Positions 1 to 9,397 of a DNA stretch of 64,000 nt are shown in pieces. Within the stretch, counting starts at the first letter, position 1. Each line of letters opens with the position of its first letter. The position numbers were made by a program, and so were the translations under genes. The notes beneath the pieces are model-generated. The model was not told where the DNA came from. It ran no database searches and was given only the letters and a program-made list of their open reading frames with translations. Location of the stretch: assembly GCF_009720835.1 (NCBI RefSeq), contig NZ_WNKZ01000013.1, positions 1 to 64,000 of the forward strand, read 5' to 3'. The DNA is from Pseudoduganella buxea. GTDB lineage: Bacteria > Pseudomonadota > Gammaproteobacteria > Burkholderiales > Burkholderiaceae_D.

Positions 1-148
1 CGCAGCCACCAGCCTGGCGCGCCTGCTGCGCGGGGCGGGCCGTGGTGGCGAAGGCGCCAGGCTGCTCGCGCCCGTGCTGGAGCGCTGCACGGAAGGGCAG
101 GGCACGCGCGACGTGGCCGCCGCCCACGTCTTGCTGGCGGCGCTGTAA
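1..148 (+). CDS. C-terminal fragment of a large TPR/ATPase-type regulator (partial)
   Basis: Only the last 48 or so codons are in the window; the frame runs open from base 2 to a TAA at 146-148. The peptide contains SLARLLRGAGRGGEGARLL and ends in TRDVAAAHVLLAAL. This pattern (helical pair, then LLAPV...FTEG.DT.D...A..LL..L) is typical of the extreme C-terminus of large AAA-ATPase/TPR proteins carrying an N-terminal winged-helix or adenylate-cyclase domain. The assignment rests on this tail only. The 5' part lies outside the window, so the effector domain and length are unknown. Confidence 0.5.
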   Translation, partial: AATSLARLLRGAGRGGEGARLLAPVLERCTEGQGTRDVAAAHVLLAAL

Positions 149-425
149 GCGCTTCCTTCCAGCTTGCAATCCCCCATTCGAGTACTGTCGCGGCCGGCCC
201 ACAGCGTGTGACCACACTTCATTCCGCCAGTTCCCGCCTGTTCCACTCTGCCATCGCTGGCCATAGAGAAACTTCCCATGCGTAAGGTAAATGCATAAGT
301 TCATGCAATAAAAAAACTTGTCTATTCCTTAATATCGGCGAAAGGCTCGTGCAATACTGATATCGCCTGCCGGGTCCGCTCATCAGGCCAGTGATTTTTC
401 CTCTCCACTCTCAAAAGGACTCGCG
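149..425. other. Intergenic region before the PEP-CTERM pair
   Basis: There is no supported gene here. The last 150 bases are clearly more AT-rich than the coding DNA around them and must hold the promoter of the PEP-CTERM genes. I could not assign convincing -35/-10 or sigma-54 (-24/-12) elements. An AAAGGA ribosome-binding site sits just before the ATG at 426. Confidence 0.5.
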
Positions 426-962
426 ATGAACTTCAACAAGCTCCTCCGTGCAACGCTGACGATCTGCGCCTTGAGCGCCGGGCTGATCGGCAACGCCAGG
501 GCGGATTTCCACATCGACCGCGGCGACACGACGGGTGCACCCACGCTCGACGTCGGCGCCATCTTCATCGATGCCGGCAGCGCCGTTCCCTACGATGCCT
601 TGAGCTTCGAAGTGACGGCCGCCGGCACCTGGCAGTTCCTTGCCATTGCCGGGTTTGATAGCGCTATCTTCCTGTATGAGGGCGCCTTTGACCCGGCCGC
701 GCCGACGGACCACCTGCTGCGTGTGAACAACGACCTGCTGTCACCGGACACGTCTGGCTTCGTCCATTTCCTTGTGCCGACAGTGCAGTACACGGTCGTC
801 GTGGCAGGCCTGACCGACAGCGATTTCGGCCAGTACAGCCTGACCATCGGCGGGCCCGGCAGCGTGCAGGTCAGCGCCGTGCCGGAGCCGTCCACGTGGC
901 TGATGCTGGCCGGCGGCCTGACCGCCGTCGCCTTCGCCCGCCGCCGCCGCGCCGCGCGCTGA
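426..962 (+). CDS. PEP-CTERM sorting domain protein, copy 1
   Basis: A 178-residue secreted protein. It has an N-terminal signal peptide (about residues 1-26, ending GNARA), a central beta-rich domain of about 120 residues, and a C-terminal PEP-CTERM signal (VPEPSTWLMLAGG, a hydrophobic helix, then FARRRRAAR). In this family the signal directs the protein to an exosortase for processing and surface or exopolysaccharide-associated display. The central domain has aspartate-rich turns (DSAIFLYEGAFDP, VNNDLLSPDTSG) reminiscent of pre-peptidase C-like folds. The specific role is unknown. The next gene is a paralogue 28 bp downstream, so the two are probably co-transcribed. Confidence 0.85.
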   Translation: MNFNKLLRATLTICALSAGLIGNARADFHIDRGDTTGAPTLDVGAIFIDAGSAVPYDALSFEVTAAGTWQFLAIAGFDSAIFLYEGAFDPAAPTDHLLRVNNDLLSPDTSGFVHFLVPTVQYTVVVAGLTDSDFGQYSLTIGGPGSVQVSAVPEPSTWLMLAGGLTAVAFARRRRAAR

Positions 963-990
963 TCCGCCCCCACTATCGAAAGGAAATGCC

Positions 991-1548
991 ATGACCATTC
1001 AAGCACTGTTCCGTTCCGCCCTGGCTGCGTGCGCCCTGTTCGCCGGCCTGTCCGGCAATGCCGGCGCCATCGAATTCTTCACCCATGTGGGGGACAGCAC
1101 GGGCAAGCCGACCTGGGACGTCGACGCCGGCTTCAACGCGCCGGGCACCGTCGTGCCCTATGATGCCTTCGATTTCCATGTCGACCAGGACGGCAGCTAC
1201 AAGTTCCTCGAGGCGGCCCGCTTCGACAGCATGATCATCCTGTACGCGGGCGGCTTCGATGCCGCCGACCCGCAGCACAACCTGGTGCGCTTCAACGACG
1301 ACATCCTGACGCCGAACACGTCCGGTTTCGTCGCCAGCCTGGCGGCCGGCGTGCAGTACACCTTTGTCGTGACGGGCTTTAACGACTCGGAATACGGCGC
1401 CTACAGCTTCACCATCGGCGGCCCGGGCCATGTCATCCCGGGGCCGCTGGCCGTGGTGGCCGTGCCCGAGCCATCGACGTGGCTGATGCTGGGTGGTGGC
1501 CTGCTGGCGGTGGGGGTGGCGCGCCGCCGCAAGGCCGTGCAGGCCTAG
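991..1548 (+). CDS. PEP-CTERM sorting domain protein, copy 2
   Basis: A 185-residue paralogue of the preceding gene with the same plan: signal peptide (about 1-26, ending GNAGA), one beta-rich domain and a VPEPSTWLMLGGG tail followed by an arginine-rich end (VARRRKAVQA). Matching blocks include SxxFLYEGAFD/SMIILYAGGFD, NNDLLSPDTSGFV/NDDILTPNTSGFV and the YSxTIGGPG segment before the sorting signal. The pair looks like a tandem duplication that has since diverged. AAAGGAAATGCC precedes the ATG. It ends 16 bp from the convergent AraC-type regulator. Function beyond exosortase-dependent surface display is not known. Confidence 0.85.
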   Translation: MTIQALFRSALAACALFAGLSGNAGAIEFFTHVGDSTGKPTWDVDAGFNAPGTVVPYDAFDFHVDQDGSYKFLEAARFDSMIILYAGGFDAADPQHNLVRFNDDILTPNTSGFVASLAAGVQYTFVVTGFNDSEYGAYSFTIGGPGHVIPGPLAVVAVPEPSTWLMLGGGLLAVGVARRRKAVQA

Positions 1549-1564
1549 TCGCCGAGGAGCAGGC

Positions 1565-2359
1565 TCAGCGCGCGGTGGCGAAGAAAGCCGACGGCGTGCA
1601 GCCGAACGTCTTGCGGAACATCTGCGAAAAGGCCGACTGGTTGGCATAGCCCAGCTGCTCGGCCACGTGGGCCAGCGGCATGCCGCGCGCGATCAGCGGC
1701 GCCGCGTGGGCCAGCCGCACCTGCTGGCGCCACTGGCCGAAACTCATGCCCAGCTCGCGCTCGAACAGGCGCGCCAGGGTGCGCTCGGAGGCGCCGACCC
1801 GGCCGGCCCAGCCGGCCAAGGTGTGGGCCGCGCCCGGCGCGTCGATGACGCCCGCGCACAAGGTGGCCAGGCGCTTGTCGCGCGGCAGCGGCACGCGGAT
1901 GGGGCGGGTGGCGCAGCGGCTCATTTCGTCCAGGATCAGGTTTGCCACCAGGTCGGCCCGGGGCGAGGGCGTGCCGGCCGGCAGCTGCTCCAGCGCGGCC
2001 AGCAGTTCGCGCAGCAGGCTCGACACGTCCAGCACGCGGCAGTCGTGGCCGGGGAAGGGATTGCGTGCGGCCAGGATGCGCAAGGGGCGCAGCCGGGCCT
2101 GTTCCAGCACCGTGACGGCATGGTCGACGCCTGGCGCGATCCACACGGCGCGCGACGGCGGCACGATCCACGTGCTGTCGGCCGCCGTCACGCGCAGCAC
2201 GCCGTCGAGGGCGTAGGTCAGCTGGCCCCACGGGTGGCGGTGCGGCGGCAGGTTCTGCGCCGTATCCAGGTCGCGCCCGCACATCGTCACGGGCAGCAGG
2301 GCGGTAGGGTTGTTGCCGTCGGACAGGGGGGCGGTGTGGCGGACGATGGCGACGCTCAT
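1565..2359 (-). CDS. AraC family transcriptional regulator with cupin sensor domain
   Basis: A 264-residue DNA-binding regulator. The N-terminal half is a cupin-like sensor (LPPHRHPWGQLTYALDG, WIVPPSRAVWIAPGVDHAV). The C-terminal half is a double helix-turn-helix AraC domain (LAGWAGRVGASERTLARLF, then LAHVAEQLGYANQSAFSQMF ahead of FGCTPSAFF). I start it at the ATG at 2359 (MSVAIVRHTAP). A longer frame exists, but it would run through the intergenic region and into the divergent gene. It is divergent from an MFS exporter 85 bp away, the usual arrangement for a local regulator of that transporter. The ligand cannot be read from the sequence. Confidence 0.88.
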   Translation of the reverse strand: MSVAIVRHTAPLSDGNNPTALLPVTMCGRDLDTAQNLPPHRHPWGQLTYALDGVLRVTAADSTWIVPPSRAVWIAPGVDHAVTVLEQARLRPLRILAARNPFPGHDCRVLDVSSLLRELLAALEQLPAGTPSPRADLVANLILDEMSRCATRPIRVPLPRDKRLATLCAGVIDAPGAAHTLAGWAGRVGASERTLARLFERELGMSFGQWRQQVRLAHAAPLIARGMPLAHVAEQLGYANQSAFSQMFRKTFGCTPSAFFATAR

Positions 2360-2444
2360 GGCAGGAATTCGATAAAGATTGTCTCCCCATCTTAAAACAG
2401 ACGCGGGCCTTTTGCCTACACTGGCGTTTTGCAAAGGATTCCTC

Positions 2445-3680
2445 ATGAGCACAGCGCCCGCAAGTACGCTGCGCCAGGACGCCAGGGTCATTGCCCTGGT
2501 CGGCCTGGCGCACGGGACTTCGCACTTCTACCACCTGATCCTGGCGGCCCTGTTTCCGTGGCTGAAGAGCGAGTTCGGCCTCAGCTACGCGCAGCTGGGC
2601 CTGTTGATGACGGTGTTCTTCGTCGTCTCCGGCGTCGGCCAGGCGCTGGCCGGCTTCGTGGTGGACCGGGTCGGCGCCCGCCGCGTGCTGTTCTTCGGCA
2701 TGACGATGCTGGGCGTGTCGGCCCTGGTGCTGTCGCTGGCGCACAGCTACGCGGCGCTGATGGGCGGCGCGCTGCTGGCCGGCGTCGGCAACAGCATCTT
2801 CCACCCGGCCGACTACACCTTGCTGAACCAGCGCGTGTCGCGCGAGCGCCTGGCGCACGGCTTTTCCGTGCACGGCATCAGCGGCAATATCGGCTGGGCC
2901 GCCGCGCCCCTGTTCATGACGACGGTGGCGGCCCTGGCCAGCTGGCGCACGGCGCTGGCCTGCGCAGCCGTTCTGCCGTTCGCCGTGCTGGCCATCCTGG
3001 TGGCCAACCGCGCCGCGCTGCGGCCCGATCCCCCGGTGACGGCGGCTCCCGGCGGCGCGGGCGGCGGTACCTTGGGCTTCCTGCGCCTGCCCACCGTGTG
3101 GCTGTGCTTTGCCTTCTTCTTCCTGACGGCCGTCGCGCTGGGCGGCATCCAGGCCTTTGCCGCCCTCGGCCTGGAGCAGCTGTACGGCATCTCGCGCGAG
3201 CTGGCGACGGGCTCGTACACGGCCTATATGCTCGCATCCGCCCTGGGCATGGTGGCCGGCGGCTTCCTCGGCGCCGGGGCTGGTGCCCGCCACCACGACC
3301 GCACCGTGGCGCTGGCGTTCGCGCTGGCCGCCGTGCTGGCCCTGGTGCTGGGCGGCGCCTTCCTGCCCGGCTGGATGGCGTTGCCGCTGATGGCGCTGAT
3401 CGGCTTCTGCTCGGGCGTGGCGGGGCCGTCGCGAGACCTGATGATCCGCGCGGCCGCACCGGCCAATGCCACGGGCCGCGTCTACGGCGTCGTGTATTCC
3501 GGCCTGGATACGGGCCTGTCCATCGGTCCGCTGCTGTTCGGCGCCGTGATGGACGCCGGCCACCCCGGCTGGGTGTTCGCCGGCGTGGCCCTGTTCCAGG
3601 TGCTGGCCATCGGCACGGCCATCGGCGTGGGCGGCAGCACGCGCGCCGTGCAGTTGAAAGGCAGCGCCGCCGCCAACTGA
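2445..3680 (+). CDS. MFS transporter, Fsr (fosmidomycin-resistance)-like
   Basis: A 411-residue inner-membrane protein with about 12 hydrophobic helices. It resembles the Fsr branch of the major facilitator superfamily: LAHGTSHFYHLILAALFPWL in helix 1, the cytoplasmic loop DRVGARRVLFFG, GVGNSIFHPADYTLL, and HGISGNIGWAAAP. Family members export drugs or small metabolites by proton antiport. The ATG at 2445 is preceded by AAAGGATT; an upstream in-frame start would lie in the regulator promoter region. It is divergent from the AraC-type gene, which probably controls it, and ends in a strong intrinsic terminator. The substrate is unknown. Confidence 0.85.
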   Translation: MSTAPASTLRQDARVIALVGLAHGTSHFYHLILAALFPWLKSEFGLSYAQLGLLMTVFFVVSGVGQALAGFVVDRVGARRVLFFGMTMLGVSALVLSLAHSYAALMGGALLAGVGNSIFHPADYTLLNQRVSRERLAHGFSVHGISGNIGWAAAPLFMTTVAALASWRTALACAAVLPFAVLAILVANRAALRPDPPVTAAPGGAGGGTLGFLRLPTVWLCFAFFFLTAVALGGIQAFAALGLEQLYGISRELATGSYTAYMLASALGMVAGGFLGAGAGARHHDRTVALAFALAAVLALVLGGAFLPGWMALPLMALIGFCSGVAGPSRDLMIRAAAPANATGRVYGVVYSGLDTGLSIGPLLFGAVMDAGHPGWVFAGVALFQVLAIGTAIGVGGSTRAVQLKGSAAAN

Positions 3681-4020
3681 TGGGTCGCGGGGCCGCCACA
3701 GGGGATTGATGCAACCTGGAATGAATGCGTTTGCGCAAACCGATGCCCCGCCTGCCGGGGCATTATTTTTATCAAAGCCGTGTTTCATGGGGCGCAAATG
3801 GCATTCCACGATTTGAAATGCGCTCTGAGCTCAGCAGCGCGAAAATTCCCGAAAGAAGAAATTGTTTTCCGCATCATGAAATATGCAAGGCAAGTCCTTG
3901 AAAGACATGACGAATTATTTGCTTATATGTCTTATACAAGACCAGCAACGCGCGGGCTGGCTGCGGTTAAGATAGTTGCAACGGCGAGCGTATTTTTTTC
4001 GCATTCCACAGGAGGGCAGC
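3681..4020. other. Intergenic region between the exporter and isocitrate lyase
   Basis: These 340 bases hold the exporter's terminator (3743-3770) and the upstream region of aceA. From 3780 the DNA is noticeably more AT-rich than its surroundings. An 84-codon open frame (3780-4034) runs into aceA, but it has no family resemblance or good ribosome-binding site, and I do not call it. A small inverted repeat GTCTT-ATAC-AAGAC is visible near 3930. The aceA promoter must be here, but no hexamer pair is convincing. Confidence 0.5.
3743..3770 (+). terminator. Rho-independent terminator after the Fsr-like exporter
   Basis: There is an 8-bp perfect stem ATGCCCCG/CGGGGCAT (3743-3750 and 3756-3763) with a 5-base loop, followed by TATTTTT. 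Confidence 0.85.
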
Positions 4021-5316
<1,296 letters not shown>

Positions 5317-5363
5317 ACGGCGACCAGTGCATGCGCGGCGGCCCGAACCTGGCCGCCGAAAAG

Positions 5364-5392
5364 AAAGCCGCGGCCAGAAGCCGCGGCTTTTT
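5364..5392 (+). terminator. Rho-independent terminator after aceA
   Basis: A 10-bp perfect stem AAAGCCGCGG/CCGCGGCTTT with a 7-base loop is followed by a short T run (5388-5392). Confidence 0.85.
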
Positions 5393-5461
5393 GCTGTCCG
5401 GTTTTTGGTCCGTTCCAGGTTCTCTGGGATAATGGCGGCTTGAATCACCGAAAAGAAGACC

Positions 5462-6418
5462 ATGTTCAGTTACCGCCACGCCTTCCATGCCGGCAATCAC
5501 GCCGATGTCCTGAAGCACTTCGTCCAGATCCAGCTGCTGCAATACCTGAACCAGAAAGACGTTGCCTACAGCTACATCGACACCCATGCCGGCGCCGGCG
5601 TGTATTCGCTCGACAGCCCCCAGGCCACCAAGAACGCGGAATTCGACACGGGCATCGGCCCCCTGTGGGAGCGCACCGACCTGCCGCCCGCACTGGCCGA
5701 ATACGTCAACCTGGTGAAGGCGATGAACCCCAGCGGCAAGATGCGCTACTACCCCGGCTCGCCGTACTGCGCCGAACAGGTGGCGCGCGAAATGGACCGG
5801 CTGCGCCTGTTCGAGCTGCACCCGGCCGACGTGCGGCTGCTGGACGAGAACTTCCGCAAGCTCGAAGCGCACCAGGCCGCGCAGGGCCACCGTCCCACGA
5901 CACGGGGCAAGCGCGTCATCGTCAACAAGGCCGACGGCTTCCTGGGCGTGCGCGCGCTGCTGCCGCCGCCGTCGCGCCGCGCCCTGGTGCTGTGCGATCC
6001 GCCGTACGAGGACAAGCAGGACTATAAAAAGGTGGCCGACATGCTGGGCGATGCGCTCAAGCGCTTCCCCACGGGCATGTATGCGATCTGGTATCCCGTG
6101 CTGCAGCGTATCGAGGCGCGCAATTTCGCCGAGAAGCTCAAGCGCCTGCCGGCCGCCAGCTGGATCGACGTGACGTTGACGGTGTCCACGCCCGGTCCGG
6201 ACGGCTTCGGCCTGCACAGCAGCGGCATGTTCATCCTGAACCCGCCGTACACCCTGCTGCCGACCCTGAAGGAAGTGATGCCCTACCTGGTGCGCGTGCT
6301 GGGGCGCGACAAGGGCGCCACGTACACGCTGGAAAGTGGCGACGCCACCACACCGACGAAGCGCGATGCGCGGCTTGCCAGCCCAAGGAAGCCTAAAAGT
6401 GCATTAAAAGAGGATTAA
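5462..6418 (+). CDS. rlmJ: 23S rRNA (adenine(2030)-N6)-methyltransferase RlmJ
   Basis: A 318-residue SAM-dependent methyltransferase that modifies A2030 of 23S rRNA. The N-terminus FSYRHAFHAGNHADVLKH is diagnostic of RlmJ. The N6-adenine methyltransferase catalytic motif DPPYE is present within LVLCDPPYEDKQDY, and the SAM-site region THAGAGVYSL is intact. It is somewhat longer than the enterobacterial protein (about 280 residues). The extra length is mostly a basic, low-complexity C-terminal tail (DARLASPRKPKSALKED) that may help RNA binding. It is a single gene between aceA and the EAL-HDOD gene. Confidence 0.95.
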   Translation: MFSYRHAFHAGNHADVLKHFVQIQLLQYLNQKDVAYSYIDTHAGAGVYSLDSPQATKNAEFDTGIGPLWERTDLPPALAEYVNLVKAMNPSGKMRYYPGSPYCAEQVAREMDRLRLFELHPADVRLLDENFRKLEAHQAAQGHRPTTRGKRVIVNKADGFLGVRALLPPPSRRALVLCDPPYEDKQDYKKVADMLGDALKRFPTGMYAIWYPVLQRIEARNFAEKLKRLPAASWIDVTLTVSTPGPDGFGLHSSGMFILNPPYTLLPTLKEVMPYLVRVLGRDKGATYTLESGDATTPTKRDARLASPRKPKSALKED

Positions 6419-6470
6419 AGGCGCCATAAAGGAATTGCCAGGATTGCCACGGCACGGTACGCTTGCAAGA

Positions 6471-6499
6471 TTGTACTAAAAGTGTATCCGGTAAATAAT
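6471..6499 (+). promoter_or_regulatory. Candidate sigma-70 promoter of the EAL-HDOD gene
   Basis: TTGTAC (6471-6476), a 17-bp spacer and AATAAT (6494-6499), about 30 bp before the ATG at 6531. The call rests on hexamer match and position only. Confidence 0.4.
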
Positions 6500-6530
6500 C
6501 CAACAGCAGGTAAAACAGCAGGTGCGTCTG

Positions 6531-7814
6531 ATGACTCTGGCAGCAAGTCCGGCAGCGGCCATCCCCATGCCTTTCGCCAATAATTTTTTCCTGGCGCGGC
6601 AACCCATCCTGAACCGCAACCAGCGGCTCGTCGCCTACGAGCTGCTGTATCGCAACGCCGAAAGCGGTGATGCCCAGTTCACCGACGGTACGGCCGCGAC
6701 GGCCTCCGTCATCGCCCATGCTTCCGAGCTGGGCATGGAGCAGGTGGTCGGGGACCAGCTGGCCTATGTCAATGTCGACACGGAAGGGCTGATGAGCGAC
6801 TTCATCCGCTTCCTGCCGAACGACAAGGTCATCCTGGAAGTGCTGGAAACGGTCGAGCCCACGCCGGACGTGCTGGCGCGGCTGGTGGAATTGCGCGCGG
6901 CCGGCTTCAAGTTCGCGCTGGACGATGTGGCGGGCACGTCGGAAAGCCTGACGAAGCTGCGCCCGCTGATGGACATCATCAAGATCGATATCCGGCAGAT
7001 GGCGCCGGCCGCCCTGGCGACGTTGACGCGTTCGCTGAAAAGCCCGCACCAGAAGCTGCTGGCCGAGAAGGTGGAAACGCACGAGGAATTCCGCCAGTGC
7101 ATGGACCTGGGCTTCGAGTACTTCCAGGGCTATTATTTTGCCCGCCCCGTCATCCTGTCGGGCAAGAAGATCGCCCCGTCCCAGCTGGCCATCATGCACC
7201 TGCTGGACCTGCTCAACGGCGATGCCGACCAGCGCGATATCGAACGCAGCGTCAAGCTCGACCCCCTGATCACCCTGAACCTGCTGCGCTTGGTCAATAC
7301 GCCGGCCGTCGGCGCGCGCTTCCGCATCAATTCCGTGTCGCACGCGCTGATCGTACTGGGCCGACGCCAGTTGCAGCGCTGGCTGCAGATCCTGCTGTAT
7401 GTGAAAGGCCATCAATACGATTCGCCGCTGCTGCAGCTGGCCACGACGCGGGGCAAGACGATGGAGCTGCTGCTGGAAAGGCTGCAGCCGGGCGAGCGCA
7501 TCAGCGCCGACATCGGCTTCACGGTGGGCATCATGTCGCTGATGGACACCCTGTTTTCCGTCGCCATGTCGGAAATCCTCGGCAGCGTCAATGTCGTCGA
7601 GGAAGTACGCGAGGCACTGCTGCACCGGACCGGGACCTACGGCGAGACACTCAAGCTGATCGAGATGATCGAGCGGGCCCAGGAAGGCCCCGAACTGACG
7701 GCGCTGCTGCACAGGCTGAAGCTGTCGCCGTCGGAACTGTACGCCTGCCAGCTGGCGGCGTACGAGTGGGTCAACGAGTACCGGCTGGCCATTGCCGAGC
7801 CGGTTCGCCGCTGA
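6531..7814 (+). CDS. EAL-HDOD domain signalling protein with degenerate EAL
   Basis: 427 residues. The N-terminal half is an EAL-like barrel (ARQPILNRNQRLVAYELLYR, IDIRQM, LLAEKVET, FEYFQGYYFARP). The C-terminal half is a HDOD domain (LNGDADQRDIERSVKLDPL, LNLLRLVNTPAVG, VSHALIVLGRRQLQRW). In active c-di-GMP phosphodiesterases the key motifs are ExL, DDFGTG and EGVE. Here they read ELL, DDVAGT and EKVE, so the barrel probably does not hydrolyse c-di-GMP and more likely binds a ligand or partner. A GTG nine bases upstream (6522) is an alternative start. Proteins of this architecture act in motility and biofilm signalling; the specific role here is not inferable. Confidence 0.88.
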   Translation: MTLAASPAAAIPMPFANNFFLARQPILNRNQRLVAYELLYRNAESGDAQFTDGTAATASVIAHASELGMEQVVGDQLAYVNVDTEGLMSDFIRFLPNDKVILEVLETVEPTPDVLARLVELRAAGFKFALDDVAGTSESLTKLRPLMDIIKIDIRQMAPAALATLTRSLKSPHQKLLAEKVETHEEFRQCMDLGFEYFQGYYFARPVILSGKKIAPSQLAIMHLLDLLNGDADQRDIERSVKLDPLITLNLLRLVNTPAVGARFRINSVSHALIVLGRRQLQRWLQILLYVKGHQYDSPLLQLATTRGKTMELLLERLQPGERISADIGFTVGIMSLMDTLFSVAMSEILGSVNVVEEVREALLHRTGTYGETLKLIEMIERAQEGPELTALLHRLKLSPSELYACQLAAYEWVNEYRLAIAEPVRR

Positions 7815-7826
7815 CGCGAACCGGCG

Positions 7827-8561
7827 TCAAGCCAGCAGTAAAAACACCGTCGGTTTCTTGTGGAAGTCCGGCCCCTGGCCGGCGGCCAGCGCGGCCTGCC
7901 ATTGGGCCGCCGTGCGCGTGCGGATGGTTTCCGTGGCCAGGCTGATGTCCGTTGCCACGCAGATCAGGGTGCCGCCCTGGCAGCTTGCCGCCAGCGCTTC
8001 GAGCAGCTGGCCATTGCGGTATGGCGTCTCGATAAAGAGCTGGGTCTGCTTTTCCTGGCGCGAGCGGGTTTCCAGTTCGCGCAGGCGCTTCGTGCGGGCG
8101 GCCGCGTCCGTCGGCAGGTAGCCGTTGAAGGCGAAGCTTTGGCCGTTCAGGCCGCTTGCCATCACGGCCAGCAGCAGCGACGACGGGCCCACCAGCGGGC
8201 GCACGGGAATCGCCTTGACATGGGCCAGGCGCACCAGGTCGGCGCCGGGATCGGCCACGGCCGGCACGCCCGCCTCGGACAGCAGGCCGACGTCGTGGCC
8301 GTCCAGCAGCGGCGCCAGCAGGCCCGCCAGCGCATCGGCCTTCGTGTTCACATTCAGTTCGGCGATGGCGATTTCCTGCAGCGGCGCGGCCAGCGGGTGG
8401 CTGGCGTTGACGAGCTTCAGGAAGGCCCGCGCCGTCTTCGCGTTTTCGGCGACGAAATGGGTCAGTTGCGCGGTAAGCGCTTGCACGTGGGTGGGGATGA
8501 CGTGGTCCAGCGAGACGGTCTCGCCCAAGGTGTTCGGAATCAGGTAAAGCGTGCCTGGCAT
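7827..8561 (-). CDS. RsmI-like SAM-dependent methyltransferase (tetrapyrrole methylase family)
   Basis: A 244-residue member of the RsmI/tetrapyrrole-methylase fold. LYLIPNTLGE at the N-terminus and LLSEAGVPAVADPGADLV correspond to RsmI's SAM-binding region. PLVGPSSLLLAVMASGL and FNGYLP are also RsmI-like. RsmI methylates the 2'-O of C1402 in 16S rRNA, but this shorter, divergent form is a paralogue widespread in Burkholderiales, and its substrate is uncertain. It starts 12 bp after the maf stop on the same strand, so the two are probably one operon. Confidence 0.8.
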   Translation of the reverse strand: MPGTLYLIPNTLGETVSLDHVIPTHVQALTAQLTHFVAENAKTARAFLKLVNASHPLAAPLQEIAIAELNVNTKADALAGLLAPLLDGHDVGLLSEAGVPAVADPGADLVRLAHVKAIPVRPLVGPSSLLLAVMASGLNGQSFAFNGYLPTDAAARTKRLRELETRSRQEKQTQLFIETPYRNGQLLEALAASCQGGTLICVATDISLATETIRTRTAAQWQAALAAGQGPDFHKKPTVFLLLA

Positions 8562-8573
8562 GGTGGTTTCTTG

Positions 8574-9197
8574 TTATGGGTGAGTGAAGAAGGGGACGCC
8601 GGCGCGGCGCAGCATGCCCGTCAGCGCAATCAGGGGCAGGCCCGTCAGCGCTGTCGGGTCGGTCGAATCGATGCGGTCCAGGATGGCGATGCCCAGCCCC
8701 TCGTTTTTCGCGCTGCCGGCGCAATCGTAGGGCTGCTCGATGCGCAGGTAGGCGTCCAGTTCGGCGTCGGGCAGGTCGCGGAAGGCGACGACGGTCCTGA
8801 TGTCCTGCACGTCGCAACTGCCGTTGCGTCCGTCCCATAGGCACAGGGCCGTATGGAACACCACGTCGCGCCCCCGCATCGACTGCAGTTGCGCCAGCGC
8901 GGCGGCGTGGTGGCCCGGCTTGCCGATCTGGCGGCCGTCCAGCGTGGCGACCTGGTCCGAGCCGATGACGAGGCTGCCCGGGTGGCGCGCGGCCACGGCG
9001 GCGGCCTTGGCGCGGGCCAGGCGCAGCGCCGTGGCGGCAGGGCTTTCGCCGGGCAACGGCGATTCGTCGATATCGGGCACGTCGACCGTGAACGGCAGGT
9101 GCAGGCGCGCCAGCAGTTCGCGGCGGTAGGCGGAACTGCTGGCAAGGATCAGTGCGGGAAGAGCGGCAGGGGTGGGGGTGTCAGGCGTTGGGCTCAT
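8574..9197 (-). CDS. Maf-family nucleotide pyrophosphatase (YceF-type)
   Basis: A 207-residue Maf/Ham1-fold hydrolase. The family signature ILASSSAYRRELL is followed by the acidic IDESP motif and the SDQVA motif with DGRQIGKPG. YceF-type Maf proteins hydrolyse modified nucleotides such as m7GTP. The location, divergent from yceD-rpmF, matches the conserved position of yceF in proteobacteria. The ATG at 9197 is preferred; an upstream GTG (9224) is possible. The downstream neighbour is the RsmI-like methylase, probably co-transcribed. Confidence 0.88.
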   Translation of the reverse strand: MSPTPDTPTPAALPALILASSSAYRRELLARLHLPFTVDVPDIDESPLPGESPAATALRLARAKAAAVAARHPGSLVIGSDQVATLDGRQIGKPGHHAAALAQLQSMRGRDVVFHTALCLWDGRNGSCDVQDIRTVVAFRDLPDAELDAYLRIEQPYDCAGSAKNEGLGIAILDRIDSTDPTALTGLPLIALTGMLRRAGVPFFTHP

Positions 9198-9339
9198 GGA
9201 AAGTTTTTTGTGGCGAGGCGCCACGAATTGTTATATGCTTTGTGCGCCGTAGGGTTCGCGCATGGGATGGCGACTCGTAACTCCCGGCCGCAACCTTTCC
9301 CGATGGGGCGCAGATGGGGCTCAAGCCTCACGCAAACTT

Positions 9340-9369
9340 TTGACGTGGCGCCGAAAACCCTGTTATTAT
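9340..9369 (+). promoter_or_regulatory. Promoter of the yceD-rpmF-fab cluster
   Basis: TTGACG (9340-9345), an 18-bp spacer and TATTAT (9364-9369) end 28 bp before the yceD ATG. The hexamers are good and the location is right for the first gene of the cluster. Confidence 0.6.
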
Positions 9370-9397
9370 CGCAGGTTTTCCAGGGAAATTTTAGTCC

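Noticed and set aside
1545-3809. A 754-codon minus-strand frame over the regulator and MFS genes
   Set aside because: Its composition is Gln, Gly and His rich and it overlaps two well-supported genes in other frames.
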